Program-made: the position numbers and the translations under genes
Notes under the pieces: generated by a model
What the model saw: the letters and a program-made list of their open reading frames with translations, nothing else
Told to the model about the DNA's origin: nothing
The model's database searches: none
Source of the DNA: Anaerolineae bacterium
Lineage (GTDB): Bacteria > Chloroflexota > Anaerolineae > E26-bin7
NCBI GenBank assembly: GCA_029933115.1
Contig: JAOZOT010000004.1
Location: forward strand, 1-35,941
Length of the DNA stretch: 35,941 nt
Direction of reading: 5' to 3'
Part shown: piece after piece, positions 6,979 to 15,391 of the stretch
Numbering within the stretch: position 1 is the stretch's first letter
Layout of the letters: every line of letters begins with the position of its first letter

Positions 6979-8226
6979 ATGAAAAAGGTCATCATTCGCG
7001 ATAAGACAAAGATACCACCTTTCAACGAGCCGGCCAGGGGACTGCGTGTGCTAAACAAGCCTCTCTGGCTCTACCAGCGTGATGTCCTGGCCAAATATTG
7101 TACTATGGAAGTCGAGGTGAACTCTTTTGACGAGATCGCCGTTGACGATGAAGAAGTGCTTGTCTACCGTGACAATCTCTTCTTCGACGGCCCCTTCATT
7201 GATGCTTTCATCTCCGCAGCCCGCGCTTCAGGTAAGGCTTGCCGGGTGGCCTTCGCCCCTGATGATAAAGCTATCGTCGCTCATGCTCTTCCTCTGCAAA
7301 GTGGTATCAGAAGAGAGGGAGACGTTTTCGTCGCTGACCTCTGGTACTTTCCCCGAGGCATTGATGAAAAGCCCATGCCTCTAGTTATTGACACCCAAGC
7401 CACCGAGATTGGCTTCTACAATATTCCGGCCTACATGGCCGCCGACGCCAAAGACCTCGTCTATCACGTTCCTCTCAGAGCTTTTCTCTCGATAGAGAAT
7501 TGGGTGCACATCCTGATGGCCAATTCTCCTTTTGGCATCCTGGCCGAGGGCGCGCGCATGGAGAGGGAATTGACCAAGCCCTCCGTCCAACTGAAGATAT
7601 TGGCCCGCTCTCTCTTGGAGCGCAAGCAGCTTCTCTCCTGCTCGGCTCTGGTCAAAGTAGGCAAAGACACCCAGATTGACCCTACAGCCATCATCCAGGG
7701 GCCGACTCTCATTGGAGATAACGTCAAAATCCACGCCGGGGCGGTGATCGTCAATTCCATCATTGGCAACAACGTCAATGTGATGCAAGGGACCCAATTG
7801 TGCCTTAGCGTAGTCAGCGATGGCTGTTACATGCTTTTTCGTTCGGCCCTTTTCATGAGCGTCCTGATGGAGCGTTCGACGGTGGCCCAGAACGCTTGCT
7901 TGCATTTGTGCGTCATCGGGCGCGACTCCTTTGTCGGTGCCGGTACCACCTTCACCGACTTTAACCTGATCCCCAAACCGCTGCGGACGATGCATCAAGG
8001 AGAGCTCCGCCCGGTGGGGCGCACGGTGATGGGGGGATGTGTAGGCCATAACTGCCGCATCGGCGCCGACCTGACCATCTACCCCTGCCGTACCATAGAA
8101 TCCGACAGCGTGCTGGTCCGCTCTGACGAGCGGGCGGTGATTGTCAAAAACGTCAGCTACGAAGATAGCGATCATCATCGCCTGCGGGAGGGGCATCGCC
8201 ATCCTCGTCTATATCCCAGGGACTAG
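6979..8226 (+). CDS. Left-handed beta-helix (hexapeptide) protein, GlmU/nucleotidyltransferase-related
   Basis: A 415-residue protein. Residues ~226-385 show hexapeptide-repeat periodicity (IDPTAIIQG, LIGDNVKIHAGAVI, SIIGNNVNVMQG, CVIGRDSFVGAG, RIGADLTI), the left-handed beta-helix of GlmU and related acyltransferases. The first ~220 residues are not a standard nucleotidyltransferase domain but include GLRVLNKPLWLYQRDVL and VYRDNLFFDGPFIDAF, which recall degenerate sugar-nucleotidyltransferase proteins. The activity is unassigned. ATG 6979 (MKKVIIRD) is preferred over a TTG at 6922 in the same frame, but neither has a strong ribosome-binding site. The next gene, the acyl-ACP-reductase homologue, begins 17 nt downstream, so the two are probably co-transcribed. 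Confidence 0.7.
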   Translation: MKKVIIRDKTKIPPFNEPARGLRVLNKPLWLYQRDVLAKYCTMEVEVNSFDEIAVDDEEVLVYRDNLFFDGPFIDAFISAARASGKACRVAFAPDDKAIVAHALPLQSGIRREGDVFVADLWYFPRGIDEKPMPLVIDTQATEIGFYNIPAYMAADAKDLVYHVPLRAFLSIENWVHILMANSPFGILAEGARMERELTKPSVQLKILARSLLERKQLLSCSALVKVGKDTQIDPTAIIQGPTLIGDNVKIHAGAVIVNSIIGNNVNVMQGTQLCLSVVSDGCYMLFRSALFMSVLMERSTVAQNACLHLCVIGRDSFVGAGTTFTDFNLIPKPLRTMHQGELRPVGRTVMGGCVGHNCRIGADLTIYPCRTIESDSVLVRSDERAVIVKNVSYEDSDHHRLREGHRHPRLYPRD

Positions 8227-8243
8227 TCAAGTGCTACCCGGCA

Positions 8244-9326
8244 ATGGACAACTTTGCTTTCATCATCCATCCCATTGAGCCCAAGAAGGACGTGGCCCGC
8301 AAGTTCAAGCTCTTTGGCTATCTGCCGACCGGCGTCATTGACTACTTCTGTCTTTTTTACCCGCCGGTGTACATCTCTCACATCACGGGCATCCGTTCCA
8401 TCACCGGGCGCGAGATTGAAGGTTGGTTCGTGGCCTGTCCTCTCACCCCAACGCGGATGATGCAGGTGCCAACCGAAGTAGCCTACCGCAAAATTGTGCA
8501 GACGGGCAAGCTCGCGGAAAAGCTGGGGGCAAAGATCCTGGGGTTAGGGGCTTTCACCTCAGTGGTTGGCGACGCCGGCCTCACCATATCCAAGCGCCTC
8601 TCCATCCCGGTGACCACCGGCAACAGCTACACTGTGGCCGTAGCCATCGAGGCCATACGCGAAGCGGCCAGACAAATGGAGATAACTCTGAGCGAGGCAA
8701 AAGCGGCCGTGGTTGGGGCCACAGGTGCGGTGGGAAGCGTCTGCGCTCAACTGCTGGCCCGGGACGTGGCAGAGATAGCCCTGGTGGGAAGGCGGCTGCC
8801 TCGCCTGGAGGAAATCAAAGCCCACGTCCAGGCCATGGGAGACGCCCATGTGAGCCTGGCCACTGAGATAGAAGCTATCAAAGACGCCGATTTGATCATC
8901 ACGGTGACCAGCGCCATCGAAACCATCATCGAGCCCCATCACCTCAAACCGGGAGCTGTGGTCCTCGATGTAGCTCGCCCTCGCGATGTCTCCCGCCGGG
9001 TGGTGGAAGAGCGGGATGACGTGCTGGTCATCGAGGGGGGGATGGTGGAGGTGCCCGGCCCTGTGGATTTTGGCTTCGATTTCGGTTTTCCCCCCAAGAT
9101 GGCTTACGCCTGCATGGCCGAGGTCATGATCCTGGCCCTGGAAGGGCGTTACGAAAGCTACACCCTGGGGCGGAATATAACGGTGGAGCAAGTGGAGGAG
9201 ATAGCGTCACTGGCCGTGAAGCACGGTTTCAGACTGGGCGGCTTTCGCTCATTTGAACGCGCCGTGACAGGGGAGGAGGTGGAATCAGTCAAAGAGAACG
9301 CCCGTAGAAGAAGGATGAGGCCCTAG
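8244..9326 (+). CDS. Acyl-ACP reductase (AAR)-like NAD(P)H-dependent dehydrogenase
   Basis: A 360-residue protein resembling the long-chain acyl-ACP reductases of cyanobacteria, as I recall that family. Shared features: GAFTS-x-V (102-108), TTGNSYTVA (124-132), the nucleotide-binding loop VVGATGAVGS (156-165), LVGRRLPRL, and the C-terminal block YACMAEVMILALEGRY with C290 where the cyanobacterial enzyme has its thioester-forming Cys (FACFAEAM), followed by LGRN and a conserved KHGF. Cyanobacterial AAR reduces fatty acyl-ACP to fatty aldehyde. The Cys and Rossmann loop suggest a related acyl-thioester reduction, but the substrate is unproven. No aldehyde-deformylating oxygenase is present here. 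The C-terminal ~25 residues are an extra basic tail (ENARRRRMRP). Also assignable to the broader predicted dehydrogenase group COG5322. Confidence 0.78.
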   Translation: MDNFAFIIHPIEPKKDVARKFKLFGYLPTGVIDYFCLFYPPVYISHITGIRSITGREIEGWFVACPLTPTRMMQVPTEVAYRKIVQTGKLAEKLGAKILGLGAFTSVVGDAGLTISKRLSIPVTTGNSYTVAVAIEAIREAARQMEITLSEAKAAVVGATGAVGSVCAQLLARDVAEIALVGRRLPRLEEIKAHVQAMGDAHVSLATEIEAIKDADLIITVTSAIETIIEPHHLKPGAVVLDVARPRDVSRRVVEERDDVLVIEGGMVEVPGPVDFGFDFGFPPKMAYACMAEVMILALEGRYESYTLGRNITVEQVEEIASLAVKHGFRLGGFRSFERAVTGEEVESVKENARRRRMRP

Positions 9327-9844
9327 CACGTTACTTGCAGCGCCTCGCTCCTCGTGAGGGCAACCCAAGCTGAATAGAGCCTGCGCCTGACAAAGAGCCT
9401 GCGCAGCAAAGCCCGGCGAATCTGAGCGGGGGCAGGTCTGCTGGGCAGGCTCAAAAGGCAAATCTGCATGTAAACGGGGTTTGCGCAAACAGGTCGGGGG
9501 GCGTAGGGGCCTGCGGCCTGAGCGACTCGACCGAACTCACCGCAGTCTCAGGCCGAGGGCTTGGCCGAACGGTGCCTCCCCGAATTCCTCTCCCTCTCCT
9601 TTCGTTGTGTGAGGCATTACACCCTCTGGGGTGGGGCGACCTGTCCAACCACGGTTAGATGCAGGGCTTCAAAGATGAATCGGCAAGGAGGAAAGAGCGC
9701 CGGATTTGGCGGTAGCAGGGGGCATTTGCAGAGGGCTGACTGGGAATCGGGGGCCGAAGTGTTTTCCCCTGGCCTCGCGAAGGCCCCTTGCTGTTTCAGG
9801 GGGTTTAATGAGAACTCTGCCACAAAAAGTGGAGGTAAGGGACA
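9327..9844. other. 518-nt gap without a gene
   Basis: The largest gap in the same-strand run. It contains two direct copies of AGAGCCTGCGC (9376-9386 and 9394-9404) and GC-rich phrases around 9511-9580 (CCTGCGG, CGACCGAACTC, CGAACGGTGCCT) that resemble 3200-3300. I find no convincing -35/-10 pair, tRNA or terminator. The last 15 nt hold the ribosome-binding site (GGAGG at 9831-9835) of the next gene. A short + frame reaching into the next gene (from 9561) has no ribosome-binding site or recognisable domain. Confidence 0.5.
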
Positions 9845-10732
9845 ATGAATAAAGGCAGGATCCTGGTCGTGGAAGATGACCTCGATATCTCCAACATGCT
9901 GCGTATCTATTTCGACTCGCAAGGATATGAGGTCCTCGTGGCCGGACGGGGTGGCGATGCTCTGGAGCTTTGCCGCAAAAAACTGCCCCATGTGGTGGTT
10001 CTGGACATCATGTTGCCCGATATGGATGGCTATGAGGTCTGTAAAAAACTACGCAGCAACCTGCGCACCAGCCACATCCCCATCATGTTTCTGACGCAGA
10101 GGGATGAGCGGACAGACAAGATCGCCGGCCTGGAGCTAGGCGCCGATGATTACATCACCAAGCCCTTCGACATTGAGGAGCTGAAATTCCGCATCCAGAA
10201 CGCGGTTGCACGGACCACCCGTGAGAGCCTGACCAATCCTGTCACGGGGTTGCCCAGCGGCAAATTAATTGAAGAACAACTCAGACTCCTCATGCGGCGG
10301 GAAGGCTGGGCCATCCTGTACATCGGCCTCAGAGATTTTGGGCCTTTCAACGAGGTCTACGGTTTCGTGGCCGGTGACGACGTCCTCCGCTTCACAGCTA
10401 TGGTCATAGGAGATGCCGTTGACGAACTGGGAACGCCCAATGACTTTATTGGGCATACAGCAGCCAACGACTTTGTCGTCATCACAGCGACCGAACGTGC
10501 ACAAGCGATCAAAGAAAAGATCACGGAGCGTTTCGCCACCGAGGTGGGCACCTTTTACAACTTCAAGCATCGGGAACAAGGCTACATCATTGTTCAGGAC
10601 CCCGATGGCCGGGAGAAGCAGGTGCCTCTGATGACTCTGGCGGTGGGCGTCATAGCCTATGACGATGGCCCTTTCGCCGACATAAGAGAGATCACAGAGA
10701 GGGCCGCCGAAGCCAGACGCGAAAGCAAATGA
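9845..10732 (+). CDS. Response regulator with degenerate GGDEF domain
   Basis: A 295-residue protein. Residues 1-~122 are a complete receiver: D11/D12, phosphoacceptor D54 (VVLDIMLPDMDGYEV), T84 and K106 (YITKPFD). Residues ~128-290 follow the GGDEF fold from NPVTGLPSGKLIEEQL through AILYIGLRDFGPFNEVYGF. At the active site, however, GGDEF is replaced by AANDF (206-210), so diguanylate cyclase activity is very unlikely. The domain may bind a nucleotide or serve as a phosphorylation-controlled protein interface. It directly precedes the large hybrid kinase at 10769 (36-nt gap), a candidate phosphodonor. GGAGG at 9831 lies nine nt before the ATG. Confidence 0.88.
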   Translation: MNKGRILVVEDDLDISNMLRIYFDSQGYEVLVAGRGGDALELCRKKLPHVVVLDIMLPDMDGYEVCKKLRSNLRTSHIPIMFLTQRDERTDKIAGLELGADDYITKPFDIEELKFRIQNAVARTTRESLTNPVTGLPSGKLIEEQLRLLMRREGWAILYIGLRDFGPFNEVYGFVAGDDVLRFTAMVIGDAVDELGTPNDFIGHTAANDFVVITATERAQAIKEKITERFATEVGTFYNFKHREQGYIIVQDPDGREKQVPLMTLAVGVIAYDDGPFADIREITERAAEARRESK

Positions 10733-10768
10733 AAATGCCTCGCGAGGGCATCGGCTCTGTCCGAGATA

Positions 10769-13700
10769 ATGGATGGCGAGCAGCACGTTGCTTTCAGGGA
10801 GTATTCAAAGGTGAAGGTGACCCCTAATAGCAGCACTACTAATAGAATAGACCAGGCCAGGTTAGCCAAATTGTCCTCGCTTAACTTCTCCATTCGAGAG
10901 GGACTGGAAAACCTGTATCAGACCATTGCCCGGGCTGCGGCAGAGATTTTTGAGATGCAAATTTCGGCCGTGATGGTGCTCTCAGAAGACAATCGCTACC
11001 TGGAGATGGCAGCGGCCGTAGGACTGCCAGAGGATACCTCGTCTGGAAAAATCTTCTGCGGGCAGGGGATCTCTGGCAAGGTGGCCGATTCGGGCCGGCC
11101 TTTCGTCACCGATGACATTACCAGATACCTGTCTGAACAGGGCATCGAGGTGGAAAGACACTATCGGGCCGCTTTCGCCTCCGTGCCGATGATGGCGGGC
11201 GGGCGCATCATTGGCGTTCTCAACGTCTGCGACCCCCAAAATGGCGCGGCGATCACTGAGCACGACCTGAGCCTCCTCACCATAATGGCCAACCAGGCAG
11301 CCACCGCCATCAACAACGCTCGTCTTTACACCAACCTCCAGCGCCGTGTTGATAACCTGGCTGTGATCAACGAAATAGGGCGGGCCATCAGTGCCATGCT
11401 CGAACCAGAAACACTCCTGAGTACTATCGTCGAGACCAGCGCTCAGCTTCTGGATTGTGATTACGCGACCATCTTCCTGCCTGACCAACATGATGGGTAC
11501 TTTGTCCCCCGGATGAGCTACAGATATGAACTGGAGGAGGCAAAGCGCCTTCACTTTGCCCCTGGTGAGGGACTAGTCGGTCACGTGGCTGCAACGGGTG
11601 AGGCGTTGATTGTGCCCGATACCAGCACCGACCCACGCTTCTCGCCTGGGCCCGTCGAGGTGGGTTCCATGCTGGTGGTTCCCCTGTCTACCAGGGACAA
11701 GGTGATAGGAGTATTGACGGCCGAAAAGAAGGAAAAAGAGGGGTTTGACGTCACCGATCAACTCCTCCTATCCACCCTGGCCGATCAAGCGGCTATCGCT
11801 ATCGAGAACGCTCGCCTCTACGATTCTGAGCAGGCCCGGCGGCGTTTGGCCGATACTTTACGCCAGGTGTCGGAGGTGGTGAGCTCCACTCTGGAACTCA
11901 GCGAGGTTCTGGAATTGATCCTGGACCAACTGCGAAGGGTGGTGGACTATGACAGTGCCTCCATCCAACTCCTGGTGGGAGATCGCCTGGAGATTATCGC
12001 CGGCCGGGGCTTTGCCGATGTGGATAAGGTGATTGGGCTTTCCTTCCCCCTCGATGGCCATAACCCCAATCGCCACGTCATCGCTGAAAAGAAATCCCTG
12101 ATCATACCCGATGCTCCGGCTGTTTATGAAGCCTTCCGTCAAGAACCTCACTCCCACATCCGCTCCTGGTTGGGGGTGCCCCTGCTGTTCAAGGACAAAG
12201 TGATAGGCATGATCGCGCTGGACAAGACGACGGTGAATTACTACACCGAAGAAGATGCGCGCTTGGCTATGACTTTTGCCCTTCAAGCTGCTGTAGCCCT
12301 GGAGAACGCCCGTCTTTATAAAGAAGTACGTCAACGAGCGGCTCAACTGGAGGCCACGAGCGAAGTTGGCCGACGTATCATCTCCATCCTCGACCTCGAT
12401 GAATTGCTCCACCAGGTAGTCGAACTTATCCGGCAGATTTTGGGCTACTATCACGTCCACATCTTCCTCGTTGATTCCGCGGCCAACGAGGCTGTTTTCC
12501 AGGCGGGCGCCGGCAAGATCGGACGGCTCATCGCAGAACAAGGCGGGGTGCGCCTTAAGATCGGCGAGCAGGGCATCATCGGCTGGGTGGCCGGTGCCGG
12601 CCAGCCTTTGCTGGTGAACGACGTCTCGCAAGAGCCAAGATATGTGCCTAACAAAGCCCTGCCTGACACCAAATCCGAACTGGCAGTGCCATTGAAGATC
12701 GGAGAGCGAGTCATTGGCGTCCTGGACGTACAAAGTGATGAACTGGGGGCTTTTAACGCCGAGGACATAGCTATATTGCAGACCTTGGGCGATCAGGTAG
12801 CCATCGCCATCGAGAACGCACGCCTGTACAAAGAGCTCACTCGCTCTGCCCAAGAGTTGGAACAAAAGGTTGAGGAGCGAACTGAGGAGCTGGCCCAGGC
12901 CCTCAGAGACCTCACTGCGGAACGCGACCATGTTGAGACCCTTTACCGCATCACCAGAGACCTGGGAATCAGCCTGGACCTCGATCGGGTTTTGATTCAG
13001 GCTCTGGCTCTGATTAATGAGGCCGTGGGAGTGGAGCACGGCTCCATCATGCTGCTCGATCACGAATCGGGTAACCTCATCTACCGTGCGGCTCTGGGCC
13101 GTGATAAGCCTCTGCCGCGCGGAGGCAAGATGACGGACTTTAGAAAAGGTGTGGGACTGGCCGGCTGGGTCCTGGAGCACCAGGAACCGGTCATCATCGA
13201 GGATGTATCCAAAGATGAGCGCTGGCTGGTGCGCCCCGGCCAGGAGCGGGTGAGCAAAGCGACTCTGGCTGTGCCCCTGGTGACGGACGGAGATGTTCTG
13301 GGGGTCCTTCTCCTCCACCATCCTCAGCCGGGCTATTTCAACGAGACCCATCTCAAGCTGGTCTCGGCGGCGGCCAGTCAGGTTGCCGCATCCATCAACA
13401 ATGCCGAACTCTACCGCATGATCAGAGAGTCGGCCGAGAGGCTAGGGGGCATGTTGCGTGCCCAGCAAGAGGAAGCCTCAAAGAGCCGCGCCATCCTGGA
13501 AGGCATCGCCGACGGGGTAATGGTCGCCGATGCCCGGGGCGACATTATCCTGCTTAACGCGGCGGCCGAAGAGATCCTGGGTGTTTCGCGGGAGGAAATT
13601 ACCGGCCGACCGATATATGAACTGAGCGGCCTCTACGGGGCAGAAGGCGACACCTGGCTCGCCCTGGTAAGGGAATGGGCCCAGGCCCTGCCGGCAGAAG

Positions 13701-15316
13701 GCGAGCCCGCGACCTTCGAGAGCCGCTTTGAAACCGAGGAAAAGGTAGTCAATGTGCACATGGCGCCGGTGTTGATGGGAGATGAATTCCTGGGCACAGT
13801 CTCTGTCTTCCGGGACATCACCAAAGAAGTAGCCATTGACCGCATGAAAAGCGAACTTATTTCCACCGTCTCTCACCAACTGCGCACTCCCATGACCTCC
13901 ATCAAAGGCTACACCGACCTGCTTTACCTGGAAACAGTGGGAGAAATCAACGAAGCTCAAAGGCGGTTCCTGAGCATCATCAAGTCCAACGCCGACCGCC
14001 TGGCCCTCCTGGCCAATGACTTGCTGGACATCTCGCGGATTGAAACCGGGCGGATCAGACTCAACCCCGAATTCCTCCACATAAGCGACATCATCGAAGA
14101 AATCGCTGCCTCCCTCCGAGGGCAAATTGAAGAGAAGGGCCTCAGCCTGAAGCTGGATATACCAGAAGGGCTGCCCCCGGTGTACGGGGATCGTGGCCGG
14201 GTGACTCAGATTTTGACCAACCTGGTTGACAACGCCCGCCAGTATACCCCATCTGGTGGTCAGATTACCGTCTCTGCCCAACTCAAAGACGGCCTCTTGC
14301 AGGTGAGCGTGGCGGATACGGGCATCGGCATCGCTCCTGAAGAGCAGGAGAAAATCTTTGATCGCTTCTACCGGGCCGATCACCCCCTTGTACAAGAGGT
14401 AGCCGGGACGGGCCTGGGCTTGCCTATCGCCAAGGCCTTCGTGGAAATGCACGGTGGCGAGATTTGGGTCGAGAGTGAGCCCGGCCAGGGAAGCACCTTC
14501 AGCTTTACCCTGCCTCTTGCAGAGAGGAAGAGGGAAGAGGAACTCACCCCCTTGCCTGTGTCCCTGGCTCCCTCCAAACAAATTCTGGTCGTGGAAGATG
14601 AGCCGGACATCGCAGAGTTGATTCGCTATCACCTGGAAGGCAACGGGTACAGAGTGACAACTGTCGCTCGGGGCGAAGAAGCCCTGGCCAAGGCCCACCA
14701 GGACAGACCAGACCTGATCACTTTGGACATCCGTCTCCCCGACATGGACGGCTTCGAAGTGCTGCAACAATTGAAATCCGATGAGGAAACGGCCGATATT
14801 CCGGTGGTGATCCTATCCATCGTGCCAGACCAGGGGGATGGTTTCCGCCTCGGAGCCGTTGATTACGTGACCAAGCCCGTTGACGAGGGAAGGCTGCTCT
14901 CGGCCATCGGCGCTATCCTGTCCAAGGAAGACTTGATCCTGGTGGTTGACGATGACCGAGACACCACAAGATTGGTACAGGAAGTGCTGGTCAGAGCCGG
15001 TTTTACAGTGAGGACAGCCAACAATGGATTTGAGGCCCTGGTCATAGCTCGGCGGGAGCAGCCCGGGTTGATCCTTCTGGATCTGAAGATGCCCGGCCTG
15101 GATGGCTACGAGGTCCTCAGACGCCTGAAGCAAGACAGGACCACACAAAACATACCCGTCGTGGTCGTGACCGGCAGCGTCACCGATGAAGAGGTAAAGC
15201 GCCAAAAAGTTTTGGCCCTGGGGGCAGCCCAGTTCTTAACCAAACCCTTTGCTATTGATGACTTTGTCGAGGAGATAAGGCGGGTTATGAGCGCTCCCGG
15301 CCCGATAGTCAGCTAA
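10769..15316 (+). CDS. Hybrid histidine kinase: 5 GAF, PAS, HisKA-HATPase, 2 REC
   Basis: A 1515-residue soluble kinase. Domains, approximate residues: GAF1 45-187, GAF2 197-352, GAF3 365-517, GAF4 525-688, coiled coil 688-722, GAF5 722-882, helical linker with QQEEASKS, PAS 905-1020, HisKA with H1036 (SHQLRTPM), HATPase with N-box NLVDNARQYT near 1151, DTGIGIA at 1183 and GTGLGLPIAK near 1213, REC1 with D1320 and K1369, REC2 with D1438 and K1492. No membrane segment is present, so the GAF and PAS domains sense cytoplasmic cues that I cannot identify; none shows an obvious phytochrome Cys signature. Two C-terminal receivers suggest intramolecular relay or attenuation. GAF4 is nearly a copy of a GAF in the 22815 kinase. 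ATG 10769 has a weak ribosome-binding site; GTG 10811, with GGGAG upstream, is an alternative start. Confidence 0.93.
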   Translation: MDGEQHVAFREYSKVKVTPNSSTTNRIDQARLAKLSSLNFSIREGLENLYQTIARAAAEIFEMQISAVMVLSEDNRYLEMAAAVGLPEDTSSGKIFCGQGISGKVADSGRPFVTDDITRYLSEQGIEVERHYRAAFASVPMMAGGRIIGVLNVCDPQNGAAITEHDLSLLTIMANQAATAINNARLYTNLQRRVDNLAVINEIGRAISAMLEPETLLSTIVETSAQLLDCDYATIFLPDQHDGYFVPRMSYRYELEEAKRLHFAPGEGLVGHVAATGEALIVPDTSTDPRFSPGPVEVGSMLVVPLSTRDKVIGVLTAEKKEKEGFDVTDQLLLSTLADQAAIAIENARLYDSEQARRRLADTLRQVSEVVSSTLELSEVLELILDQLRRVVDYDSASIQLLVGDRLEIIAGRGFADVDKVIGLSFPLDGHNPNRHVIAEKKSLIIPDAPAVYEAFRQEPHSHIRSWLGVPLLFKDKVIGMIALDKTTVNYYTEEDARLAMTFALQAAVALENARLYKEVRQRAAQLEATSEVGRRIISILDLDELLHQVVELIRQILGYYHVHIFLVDSAANEAVFQAGAGKIGRLIAEQGGVRLKIGEQGIIGWVAGAGQPLLVNDVSQEPRYVPNKALPDTKSELAVPLKIGERVIGVLDVQSDELGAFNAEDIAILQTLGDQVAIAIENARLYKELTRSAQELEQKVEERTEELAQALRDLTAERDHVETLYRITRDLGISLDLDRVLIQALALINEAVGVEHGSIMLLDHESGNLIYRAALGRDKPLPRGGKMTDFRKGVGLAGWVLEHQEPVIIEDVSKDERWLVRPGQERVSKATLAVPLVTDGDVLGVLLLHHPQPGYFNETHLKLVSAAASQVAASINNAELYRMIRESAERLGGMLRAQQEEASKSRAILEGIADGVMVADARGDIILLNAAAEEILGVSREEITGRPIYELSGLYGAEGDTWLALVREWAQALPAEGEPATFESRFETEEKVVNVHMAPVLMGDEFLGTVSVFRDITKEVAIDRMKSELISTVSHQLRTPMTSIKGYTDLLYLETVGEINEAQRRFLSIIKSNADRLALLANDLLDISRIETGRIRLNPEFLHISDIIEEIAASLRGQIEEKGLSLKLDIPEGLPPVYGDRGRVTQILTNLVDNARQYTPSGGQITVSAQLKDGLLQVSVADTGIGIAPEEQEKIFDRFYRADHPLVQEVAGTGLGLPIAKAFVEMHGGEIWVESEPGQGSTFSFTLPLAERKREEELTPLPVSLAPSKQILVVEDEPDIAELIRYHLEGNGYRVTTVARGEEALAKAHQDRPDLITLDIRLPDMDGFEVLQQLKSDEETADIPVVILSIVPDQGDGFRLGAVDYVTKPVDEGRLLSAIGAILSKEDLILVVDDDRDTTRLVQEVLVRAGFTVRTANNGFEALVIARREQPGLILLDLKMPGLDGYEVLRRLKQDRTTQNIPVVVVTGSVTDEEVKRQKVLALGAAQFLTKPFAIDDFVEEIRRVMSAPGPIVS

Positions 15317-15332
15317 ATGGGCCGGGCGGTAT

Positions 15333-15344
15333 GACTTCAGTCGC
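15333..15344. repeat. GACTTCAGTCGC dispersed repeat copy
   Basis: GACTTCAGTCGC in the 75-nt spacer between two kinase genes matches the core at 30860-30871, and shares its first 11 bases with 35892-35902. It is a short copy of the intergenic repeat family whose best example is at the right end of the window. Confidence 0.6.
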
Positions 15345-15391
15345 TCCAACGGCTAGGGCTGTCGCACCAACTGACAAATTGAGGTGAAGCC

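Noticed and set aside
6979..9326. Alkane biosynthesis operon
   Set aside because: The reductase homologue is present, but there is no aldehyde-deformylating oxygenase gene in the window.
9561..9848. Small + strand frame in the 518-nt gap
   Set aside because: No ribosome-binding site, no recognisable domain, and it overlaps the next gene's start.
11858..14770. Two long minus-strand frames (about 497 and 430 codons) inside the hybrid kinase
   Set aside because: The + strand encodes continuous GAF, PAS, HisKA, HATPase and REC domains here. The antisense frames have no recognisable family.
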